Shown here one piece after another: positions 1 through 6,395 of a stretch of 10,900 nucleotides of DNA. This DNA is from JAAYEL01 sp964345835 (lineage in GTDB: Bacteria > Bacillota > Clostridia > Tissierellales > Peptoniphilaceae), in contig CAYFSL010000024.1 of NCBI GenBank assembly GCA_964345835.1, forward strand, positions 1 to 10,900. The letters run 5' to 3'. The notes below the pieces were generated by a model, which saw nothing but the letters and a program-made list of their open reading frames with translations, was not told where the DNA came from and did no database searches. Position 1 is the stretch's first letter, and each line of letters opens with the position of its first letter. A program made the translations under genes and the position numbers.

Positions 1-2535
1 AAAGGCTATATCTTTTGCTACTAACCTTCCATCTGGAGCTTTTATCTCCCTTAATATATATTTTTGTCCCCTTTTTAGGTTTTTAACTTCATGGAAAGTG
101 TCTTTACTTGTAAATTCTTCTACTAGCCTTTCTCCATCTTCTCCATTATCTTCAAGGATATTTAAGATAGCTCCTTCTAATGGACTTCCTTTTTCATCTA
201 CCTTATTTACTCTTACTACTGGATTTTTCTTGTAGTTCCAAACGGAAAAGTTTATTGATTTTTTCTTTTCAGTTACATTTATCCAGTATGGAGAGTCTTC
301 TGGAAGCTTATCTGATGGAGTGATTCCTGCAAGATCATCATTAGGATCTTCATATTGGTCACTTGGCTTTTTACTTTCTACTAGACGGTATTTTCCTTGT
401 GGGAGATTTTCTATTGTTGCAAAGCCATTGTCTGTAGTATAGATAAAGGATTGACCACCTTTTTCTACATAATCATAGATTTTTTCTTCTGCATCAGAGT
501 CCTGGTCTGGTCTTAATACCATATTAACCTTTTGATTACTATCTCCATCTTTCCAAAGTTCTATATGAGCTCCTCCAAGGTATTTTTTAGTACGGGAGTC
601 AATTTTAGCCACTGATACCGATCCAGTGTCTAGATAGTTTGCTACAATTCTTTTTACCGGTTGTTTACTATCGTTATTGGCAGTTACTGTAAAATATCTA
701 TCATTTATTTGCCTATAGCCTTCTAATGGCTTTGACTCTATTAGCCTATATGTCCCTACTGGTAGACCTTCGATTACAAGGTATCCATCATTCTTTACAA
801 ACATATTATGTCTTGGTTCTGCTGGTGGATTTTCATCGTAAACATATTTATGGTCTGGGGTGTTCCATGTTCCTGATGGTGTAATTGGAACAAGCTTGCC
901 ATTTGCATCTTTTAAGATAAATTCAGTGTTTGGAAGGACTTCCTTAGTCTTTCCATCATATTTATAGATTAAGACCCTTGTTTTTTCATTCTTTACTTCA
1001 ACAGTTTTTGTCTCATCACTATTTAATGATACCTTAAAGCTTTCTTTATCAAGGGCATGACCTAATGGAGCAGATACTTCTTTTATTGTATAGGTATCAA
1101 GGGGTAGGTTTCTAAGTCTTAATATACCTGTATTTCCTTCTCCTCTACCTACCCATACACTTGTTTGCCCTTGACTGCTTGATGTTGGTGTATAGAAAGT
1201 GTTTTGAGTTCCAGTAAATCTTAGTAATTGTCCCTTAGAGTTTCTTACTTCAAAGCTTGCCCCTGCTAGTAGACTTCTTGTTTCAGCATCTCTTTTAATT
1301 AGGTTTAATGACCCCTTTACTACTGGGTTGATAGTTACTGAGTATCCTGTTGGGTCAAAATTAGCAGGTACTCCTACTGTTGATAGATCTTGGTAACGGG
1401 AACTCCTATATACCAAGTCTGTACTCTTTCTTTGGGCCCAACTCTTTGGATATTTTTCAAATCTAAGAGTAAAGGGTTTTGTAACCTTCTCATCTATGCT
1501 TATTGATAATTTAGAGCCAGTGGTTGTCACCTTCACTCCGCTAGGGGTATTCAATACCTTTGAATTACTTAATACTTGACCTCCATATCTACTGTCAGTA
1601 AGGGTCACAGTCTTCCCTGTTTCAAGTGATACTGAACGTCCATCGAAGCTTGGTGGTACTGTGAAAGCATTTATCTGTTGTTGTATATTGCTCTTCCAGG
1701 TATTGTATGAAGAATTAAGGTTAGTCTTGCTAGCATTGGAAGTTCCTGACATAAAGGATCTTGAGGGGTGGATTGTTTCCCATAACATTCTTTGGGTGAA
1801 AGCATAATTTCTGTCAGTATGAGAATTAGTATGATATCCGTAATGTGCAATCAAGGCTAATTTTTTTGCCTTTTGTGCGCCAAAATAAGGTACAAGTTTT
1901 GTAGTAGAATATCCGTTAAATCCCGTTGATATATCTACCCCTTGCTCTATACAAAAGACTAGGTTGCCATTTTGGTAAAGGTATCCTGCTGGCGTAAAAT
2001 ATGACCTTGTACCAGTATATATTCCTGGTATTCTAACCCACCTTGTACCAGACGCCCTTGATGAGGTTGATCTTCCTAGAGAAGCTCTGGCATCTAATAT
2101 ATCACTAGGACCTACTTCATCATAGTTACCTGAGATTATTCCCTTATCTAAGTCCTCTAGGAACTTTTCATAGTCAAAGGGAAAATGCTCCCAGTCTTGT
2201 GGATAATTGGATTTATCTTCTTTTACTGGTAGTTTTTCTTCTAACTTTGTAGCTTCAGGCTTTGTCTGAGGTTGATTTTTTTCAACAGTTTCTGAAGCTT
2301 CAGCNNNNNNNNNNNNNNNNNNNNNNNNNNNNNNNNNNNNNNNNNNNNNNNNNNNNNNNNNNNNNNNNNNNNNNNNNNNNNNNNNNNNNNNNNNNNNNNN
2401 NNNNTTTGTTTCTATTAAGTCTTTAACTTCTAAATTGCTTGTTGCCTGGCTTACACTTACTCCTACATAGCCTAGTACCATGATAAAGGCTAGTATAAAT
2501 GATAATATTCTTCTTGTAATTTGTCTTTTTTTCAT
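1..2535 (-). CDS. Thioester-domain / Cna_B (SpaA-like) surface adhesin, C-terminus off the window
   Basis: This is the N-terminal part of a secreted, probably wall-anchored adhesin. It starts at ATG 2535 after AAAAAGGAGG (2541-2550). The first ~30 residues are a signal peptide: KKRQ..RR, then a hydrophobic stretch ILSFILAFIMVLGYVGV. A 100-N gap follows, then an acidic Pro/Glu/Lys linker. Residue numbers count the gap as drawn. The thioester domain has FCIEQG (Cys195) and, 53 residues on, FTQRMLWE (Gln248), the pair that forms an internal Cys-Gln thioester in TED/TQXA adhesins such as SfbI. A beta-rich stretch (~270-405) precedes Cna_B/SpaA domains with visible Lys-Glu-Asn isopeptide residues: K414/E486/N516, K525/E600/N633 and K644/E720/N767, then an incomplete fourth, K778/E830. 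The reading frame is open to position 1, so any LPXTG signal is not visible. The likely role is covalent host-tissue attachment, inferred from the family. Confidence 0.9.
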   Translation of the reverse strand, partial: MKKRQITRRILSFILAFIMVLGYVGVSVSQATSNLEVKDLIETXXXXXXXXXXXXXXXXXXXXXXXXXXXXXXXXXXAEASETVEKNQPQTKPEATKLEEKLPVKEDKSNYPQDWEHFPFDYEKFLEDLDKGIISGNYDEVGPSDILDARASLGRSTSSRASGTRWVRIPGIYTGTRSYFTPAGYLYQNGNLVFCIEQGVDISTGFNGYSTTKLVPYFGAQKAKKLALIAHYGYHTNSHTDRNYAFTQRMLWETIHPSRSFMSGTSNASKTNLNSSYNTWKSNIQQQINAFTVPPSFDGRSVSLETGKTVTLTDSRYGGQVLSNSKVLNTPSGVKVTTTGSKLSISIDEKVTKPFTLRFEKYPKSWAQRKSTDLVYRSSRYQDLSTVGVPANFDPTGYSVTINPVVKGSLNLIKRDAETRSLLAGASFEVRNSKGQLLRFTGTQNTFYTPTSSSQGQTSVWVGRGEGNTGILRLRNLPLDTYTIKEVSAPLGHALDKESFKVSLNSDETKTVEVKNEKTRVLIYKYDGKTKEVLPNTEFILKDANGKLVPITPSGTWNTPDHKYVYDENPPAEPRHNMFVKNDGYLVIEGLPVGTYRLIESKPLEGYRQINDRYFTVTANNDSKQPVKRIVANYLDTGSVSVAKIDSRTKKYLGGAHIELWKDGDSNQKVNMVLRPDQDSDAEEKIYDYVEKGGQSFIYTTDNGFATIENLPQGKYRLVESKKPSDQYEDPNDDLAGITPSDKLPEDSPYWINVTEKKKSINFSVWNYKKNPVVRVNKVDEKGSPLEGAILNILEDNGEDGERLVEEFTSKDTFHEVKNLKRGQKYILREIKAPDGRLVAKDIAF
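2305..2404. other. Assembly gap (100 N) inside the adhesin gene
   Basis: This is exactly 100 N, the conventional length for an unknown-size scaffold gap. It falls between the signal peptide and the low-complexity Glu/Pro/Lys linker of the adhesin. The frame happens to be kept across it (231 nt from the end of the start codon to the first codon after the gap), but the true length is unknown. Confidence 0.97.
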
Positions 2536-2577
2536 TGTTTCCTCCTTTTTATTTTTTTCTATCAGACAAGATTTTTC

Positions 2578-2607
2578 TTAGCTATCATCAAAATATTTTT
2601 TCTTCAT
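2578..2607 (-). CDS. Candidate leader peptide (9 codons) upstream of the adhesin
   Basis: This is a very short ORF, MKKKYFDDS, with a ribosome site GGAGGA (2611-2616) four to five bases before its ATG. It ends 42 nt before the adhesin start. The site is as good as that of the adhesin itself, so ribosomes could load here. Its existence is seen in the sequence. A regulatory role, such as a translated leader affecting the adhesin, is inference. It could also be chance in A-rich DNA or a relic of a duplicated gene start, since it resembles the MKKR starts of both neighbours. Confidence 0.3.
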   Translation of the reverse strand: MKKKYFDDS

Positions 2608-2650
2608 TTATCCTCCAATTTCTTTTAATTCATTTTTTATTTAAAACAAA

Positions 2651-2675
2651 AAATAGATAGCTTGGCTATCTATTT
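2651..2675 (-). terminator. Terminator-like hairpin between the 73-aa gene and the adhesin
   Basis: A perfect 11-bp stem (AAATAGATAGC / GCTATCTATTT) with a 3-base loop is followed, on the minus strand, by TTTGTTTTAA. This is the form of a rho-independent terminator, though the stem is AT-rich. It could end transcripts of the upstream 73-aa gene. It could also act as an attenuator if the adhesin is transcribed from the promoter at 2784-2811. Confidence 0.6.
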
Positions 2676-2783
2676 CTCTATCTATTTATTTACTTGTGTT
2701 CATTTTGAACAGAAGTTAATCGTAATCATATTCTTCATCTATTCTACTTGGTACTAGCATACTTATAAACTTCGTTCGTATTC

Positions 2784-2811
2784 CTAATAAAACTTAATAA
2801 TATGATGTCAA
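2784..2811 (-). promoter_or_regulatory. Probable promoter reading toward the adhesin
   Basis: On the minus strand a perfect TTGACA -35 box (2806-2811) lies 16 bp before TATTAG (2784-2789). It starts 25 bp after the stop codon of the 73-aa gene and points at the adhesin. Transcription would begin near 2777, giving a leader of about 240 nt that includes the hairpin at 2651-2675. A weaker alternative closer to the gene is TTGGAG-17-TATTTT, overlapping the candidate leader peptide. Confidence 0.45.
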
Positions 2812-2835
2812 ATATTAGTCAAATTGTATATTATA

Positions 2836-3057
2836 TTATATGGAATTAAAATCATCGCTTATCTTATTGATAGTAGTCTTATATTTTCCATCTACCAGGA
2901 CTAGATAAAATGACTTAAACTCCCCTATAACCTCATATTCACAAACTTTTCCTTCTTTATCTACTAAGTATTTCTTATTTAGCTCTAGGTGGACCCCATT
3001 TCCATCCCTATGAAAATATTTTGGAATCCTTTTTTCAACCATAACTCTTTTTTTCAT
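2836..3057 (-). CDS. Small uncharacterised protein, 73 aa
   Basis: I do not recognise this family. The start is ATG 3057, because GGAGG (3062-3066) sits four bases upstream. An in-frame ATG at 3084 lacks such a site. The product begins MKKRVMVEKRIPKYF, has no signal peptide or membrane segment, and is rich in Lys, Asp, Glu and Tyr. Alternating hydrophobic and charged residues (residues ~23-60: LNKKYLVD, YEVIGEFKSFYLVLVDGKY) suggest a small mostly-beta domain. It has its own promoter and is divergent from the helicase. It could share regulation with the downstream adhesin, but nothing shows that directly. Confidence 0.65.
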   Translation of the reverse strand: MKKRVMVEKRIPKYFHRDGNGVHLELNKKYLVDKEGKVCEYEVIGEFKSFYLVLVDGKYKTTINKISDDFNSI

Positions 3058-3104
3058 TAATCCTCCAAAAACCATATCTAGCAACCAGTAAAAGCTAAAA
3101 GCAA

Positions 3105-3133
3105 ATTATAAAATGTACGCATTTTTATGCCTA
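3105..3133 (-). promoter_or_regulatory. Promoter of the 73-aa gene
   Basis: On the minus strand there is a perfect TATAAT -10 box (3105-3110) with TAGGCA (3128-3133; 4 of 6 consensus bases) 17 bp upstream. The predicted start near 3098 leaves about 40 nt of leader before ATG 3057. A small GC-rich inverted repeat, CCCTA-N7-TAGGG (3138-3154), lies just upstream of the -35 box in this otherwise AT-rich divergent spacer. Confidence 0.5.
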
Positions 3134-3256
3134 CTGACCCTACCCTGGATAGGGCCTAAATATTATTAATATAATTGTAGATATAGCTTATCATTAATTC
3201 TCAATATTAGACTTCCTAAATTATTAATTATTTTTAATTGATTTCCTATAGCTGAT

Positions 3257-3285
3257 TTGTATAAGCATTTCCCATAAGGTAAAAT
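3257..3285 (+). promoter_or_regulatory. Probable promoter of the UvrD-like helicase
   Basis: TTGTAT (3257-3262) lies 17 bp before TAAAAT (3280-3285) on the plus strand, directly upstream of the helicase ribosome site. The transcript would start near 3292, giving an unusually short leader, so another start further upstream (for example TATAAT at 3170-3175) remains possible. Confidence 0.35.
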
Positions 3286-3303
3286 ACTATTAGGAAGGTG
3301 CAT

Positions 3304-5157
3304 ATGAAATATTCAGAACAACAGCTACAAGCGATTAATCACATAAAGGGACCTGCCCTTGTCTTAGCAGTACCAGGTTCTGGAAAGACGACCGTCCTCT
3401 TGCAGAGGACACAAAGGCTGCTAAATCAAGGTATAAAGGCAGAATCAATCCTAACAATGACCTTTTCTAAAGCCCAGGCCTTAGATATGGAGAGAAGGCA
3501 TGGAAACAAGTATGACCAGGCAAACCTAACCTTTTCTACAATCCACTCCTTTGCCTATGGGATTGTCAGGGCGAAGGCTGGCAGAGAGGGTAAAAGGGTA
3601 AATTTAATAGAAGGATCAGAAAAATATAATAAATATAGACTTTTAGAGAGTTTTTTCTACCAGGTAAACTCCACCAGGGCAACAGATGAAGACCTTGAAG
3701 ACTTTTTTAGGGTATCAGGATTCTTGAAAAATAGCCTAATTGACTATAAGGATTATCTCAAGCTTTATGGCAAATCAATCAGAAATTTTGAGAAGATTTA
3801 TTCTCTTTATGAAAATTTTAAAAGTGACCATGACCTTATCGACTTTGACGATATGCTGGTCCTAGCATTAAAGATATTGCTCGAAGATAAAGATATTTTA
3901 CAAGGGCTACGAAAAAGGTTTAGATACATCCAGATAGATGAAGGACAAGATTCTTCCCCTGTCCAAATGAGGATTATTTCCCTTGTGGCTAAGCCAGAAA
4001 ATAATCTCTTTATCGTGGCAGATGATGACCAGTCTATTTACGGCTTTAGAGGGGCTGATTCTAGGCAGCTTTTATCCTTCAAATCAAATTACCCTGATGC
4101 CCAAATCTACCTAATGGAACATAACTATAGGTCTACAAGAAGGATTGTGGATATATCAAATAAATTAATAAATAATAACCAGCAAAGGTATAAAAAGAAA
4201 CTTGAAACGGTTAATAATGAAGGAGAAAAAATTGAAATCCTAAGGGCAAAAACATCTAAAATTCAGACTAGCTATGTAGTAAAGGAAGCAAAAAAACTGG
4301 TTAAAAAGGGGGAAAATGTTGCCATCCTTTATAGGAATAACCTATCTGCAATAAATATTGTCAATGCCCTTGAAGATGATGACGACTTTTATATCCGGGA
4401 TTCCAAACTTGCCTTTTACCAGCATTTTATAATCAAAGATTTGATTGATATCTACAGTTTTTGTAAGGACACCCACGATGTCACGAGTTTTGAAAGGGTC
4501 TATTATAAGCTTAATATGTACTTTAAAAAGGACTTTATCAGAGAAATAAAAATGATGGATCCCTCATATGACGTTATAAAAAGACTTGAACTCTGCCAGG
4601 GGATTAATTCCTTCTACACTGAAAAAATTGAGCTTCTAGACTATTATACAAGCCATATATCCAATATGCCTCTAGATAAGGCCTTTAATACTATCTACTT
4701 TAGGATGGGCTATAAAGACTACCTTAGGGAACTAGCCAGGAGGACCAAGACCCCTATAGTAACATTTTACAGGATAATAGACACAATCTTTAATATAAGT
4801 GAAGGTCTAACTAGCCTAAGAGAATTTGAAGACAAACTAACCATTCTAAAAAAAATGCAAAGATCTCATTCTCTTAAAGATGCACCCATAACTTTATCAA
4901 CCGTTCATGGGTCAAAGGGGTTAGAATTTGACAATGTCTTTCTCATAGACCTAGTTGATGAAGAATTTCCATCTGCCTTCTCCCTAAAGGCAGACCAAGA
5001 CACTGGACTTTTAGAAGAGGAGAGAAGGCTATTCTACGTTGCTATAACTAGGGCTAAGAAAAAACTCTACCTACTAAGTCTTAAATATTTAGCAAGTGAA
5101 GACCGTGACCAGTCTAGCTTCATTCAGGAAATCGTAAATAAAAAAAGAAAAAAATAG
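3304..5157 (+). CDS. UvrD/PcrA/Rep-family superfamily 1A ATP-dependent DNA helicase, 617 aa
   Basis: This is a 3'-5' DNA helicase/translocase of the UvrD family, probably acting in DNA repair or conflict resolution. The SF1A motifs appear in order: Q motif region YSEQQLQAI (residues 3-11), Walker A AVPGSGKTT (Lys28), Ia LTMTFSKAQA, Walker B IDEGQD (Asp212-Glu213), motif III ADDDQSIYGFRG (Gln243), motif IV EHNYRST, motif V STVHGSKGLEF (~532-542) and motif VI FYVAITRAKK (Arg583). ATG 3304 is chosen because AGGAAGG (3292-3298) lies five bases before it. The GTG at 3298 overlaps that site. At 617 aa it is shorter than PcrA (~720-740 aa), with a reduced 2B region and no Tudor-like tail. It is therefore a paralogue rather than PcrA itself, and the exact role is unknown. 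It stands alone and is the only plus-strand gene here. Confidence 0.92.
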   Translation: MKYSEQQLQAINHIKGPALVLAVPGSGKTTVLLQRTQRLLNQGIKAESILTMTFSKAQALDMERRHGNKYDQANLTFSTIHSFAYGIVRAKAGREGKRVNLIEGSEKYNKYRLLESFFYQVNSTRATDEDLEDFFRVSGFLKNSLIDYKDYLKLYGKSIRNFEKIYSLYENFKSDHDLIDFDDMLVLALKILLEDKDILQGLRKRFRYIQIDEGQDSSPVQMRIISLVAKPENNLFIVADDDQSIYGFRGADSRQLLSFKSNYPDAQIYLMEHNYRSTRRIVDISNKLINNNQQRYKKKLETVNNEGEKIEILRAKTSKIQTSYVVKEAKKLVKKGENVAILYRNNLSAINIVNALEDDDDFYIRDSKLAFYQHFIIKDLIDIYSFCKDTHDVTSFERVYYKLNMYFKKDFIREIKMMDPSYDVIKRLELCQGINSFYTEKIELLDYYTSHISNMPLDKAFNTIYFRMGYKDYLRELARRTKTPIVTFYRIIDTIFNISEGLTSLREFEDKLTILKKMQRSHSLKDAPITLSTVHGSKGLEFDNVFLIDLVDEEFPSAFSLKADQDTGLLEEERRLFYVAITRAKKKLYLLSLKYLASEDRDQSSFIQEIVNKKRKK

Positions 5158-5184
5158 CCTGCCAGTAAAAACTGGTAGGCTATT
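5153..5184. terminator. Shared (bidirectional) terminator between the helicase and phaC
   Basis: The 14-bp stem AATAGCCTGCCAGT / ACTGGTAGGCTATT has one G-T pair and an AAAA loop. On the minus strand it is followed by a long T tract, the complement of the A-rich helicase 3' end at ~5133-5152, so it should terminate phaEC efficiently. On the plus strand the tail is TATTTATATT, adequate for the helicase. The helicase stop codon TAG (5155-5157) lies within the left arm. Confidence 0.85.
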
Positions 5185-5201
5185 TATATTATAGGGGTAA
5201 A

Positions 5202-5220
5202 GGCGGAGTTGGTCTCCGCC
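5202..5220 (-). terminator. Second hairpin downstream of phaC
   Basis: A perfect 7-bp GC-rich stem (GGCGGAG / CTCCGCC) with a 5-base loop lies 33 bp past the phaC stop. On the minus strand it is followed only by TTTACCCC, so it is a weak terminator alone. It may protect the phaEC mRNA 3' end or act in tandem with the hairpin at 5153-5184. Confidence 0.55.
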
Positions 5221-5253
5221 AATAACTAAATGAAAATTATTGAATTAATTCAA

Positions 5254-6366
5254 TTATTTTTTTGATCTTTCTTTTGTCCAGTTTGCTATAAGTGGAGCAA
5301 CTTGTTTAGCTGATTTACCACTTACGAACATACCGATATGACCAGTTTGGATAGCGTGAGTTTCTTTATCCAAGCTTGATACATACTTTTCAAGGTCTTT
5401 AGCAGCAGCTACTGGTACTTGAGTATCCTTTGTAGCGTAAACTACTAATAGTGGCATATTAATCTTCTTAAGGTCAACCTTTTGGTCGCCAATCATTAAT
5501 TCGCCCTTGATAAGCTTGTTGTCACGATATAAATCGTTAACGAATTGTTTTATTGTAGCACCTGCTTGATCTGGTGAGTCAAATATCCATTTTTCCATTC
5601 TCATGAAGTTAGCCATTGCAGCTGCATCTTCCATATCATCAATCAAGTTTAGATACTTGTTAATCATTAGTGAGATAGGGCTTAATGTTAAGAATCCTGC
5701 GTTCATGAAGTCTCCAGGAATATTACCATAAGCTTCTGTAATTAAGTCGATGTTTAGGTATGGACCCCACTTGAATAGTAATCCATCATCAGTTGAGAAA
5801 TCGATTGGTGTAACAATTGTAGTTAGGTTAGCAACTTTTTCAGGGTTTAATGCTGAATAAATTGTTGAGAAAGTACCACCTTGGCAGATTCCCATTAAGT
5901 TAACCTTGTCAACTCCTCTATCTTTTCTGATAAATTCAACACATGCGTCGATATATCCTTGGATATAGTCTTCCATAGTTAAGAACTTATCTTCTGGAGT
6001 TGGGTATCCCCATTCGATTAGGTAGATATCCATTCCACCTTCTAGAAGGTTCTTTATGAATGACTTATCTTCTTGAATATCCATCATTGCAGGAGTGTTT
6101 ACTAATGCATATACTGTTAATGTTGGAATTTTGTTTTGAGTTCTAGTTCTCTTTGCATAGTGGTATAATTTAACTTTGTCTATTTCAAAAACAAGTTCTC
6201 TTTCAGTAGAATTTGTTCCGCTTGCATCAAGCTTCATGAAAGTTTCTATACCTTTTATTAGCTTTTCATTAGCTGCGTTCATGTCAGCAAATGTTTCTTT
6301 CATTTTTTCAAGGTATTTTTCGTTTTGTTCTAACATCTTATCAGTCATTTCAGTCATTTCAGTCAT
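5254..6366 (-). CDS. phaC: Class III poly(3-hydroxyalkanoate) synthase, catalytic subunit PhaC (370 aa)
   Basis: PhaC polymerises (R)-3-hydroxyacyl-CoA into PHA, releasing CoA, in a complex with PhaE on cytoplasmic granules. It has an alpha/beta-hydrolase fold. The lipase-box variant GICQGG carries the nucleophile Cys161, with Asp314 in ATKDTQVP and His343 in TGHIGMF. These are each 12 residues beyond Cys149, Asp302 and His331 of Allochromatium vinosum PhaC, so the triad is intact and its spacing exact. Length (370 against ~355) fits class III. The start at 6366 is supported by AGGAG (6373-6377), six bases upstream. The first codons form a 9-bp tandem repeat (MTEMTEMTD). The gene lies 29 nt after phaE in one operon. 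Arginine codons are nearly all AGA with one CGT and no AGG, unlike neighbouring genes, suggesting high expression. Confidence 0.96.
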   Translation of the reverse strand: MTEMTEMTDKMLEQNEKYLEKMKETFADMNAANEKLIKGIETFMKLDASGTNSTERELVFEIDKVKLYHYAKRTRTQNKIPTLTVYALVNTPAMMDIQEDKSFIKNLLEGGMDIYLIEWGYPTPEDKFLTMEDYIQGYIDACVEFIRKDRGVDKVNLMGICQGGTFSTIYSALNPEKVANLTTIVTPIDFSTDDGLLFKWGPYLNIDLITEAYGNIPGDFMNAGFLTLSPISLMINKYLNLIDDMEDAAAMANFMRMEKWIFDSPDQAGATIKQFVNDLYRDNKLIKGELMIGDQKVDLKKINMPLLVVYATKDTQVPVAAAKDLEKYVSSLDKETHAIQTGHIGMFVSGKSAKQVAPLIANWTKERSKK

Positions 6367-6395
6367 TTTATGCTCCTCTCTTAGATAATCCTAGT

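Noticed and set aside
2697..2711. TGTTCA-TTT-TGAACA dyad as another copy of the phaEC operator
   Set aside because: The half-sites are in the opposite order (GTTCA then TGAAC) with a 3-base spacer, so it is not the same site.
2717..2758. Minus-strand mini-ORF MLVPSRIDEEYDYD in the adhesin leader
   Set aside because: It has no convincing ribosome site before the ATG, and the frame is closed just upstream, so it is probably chance.
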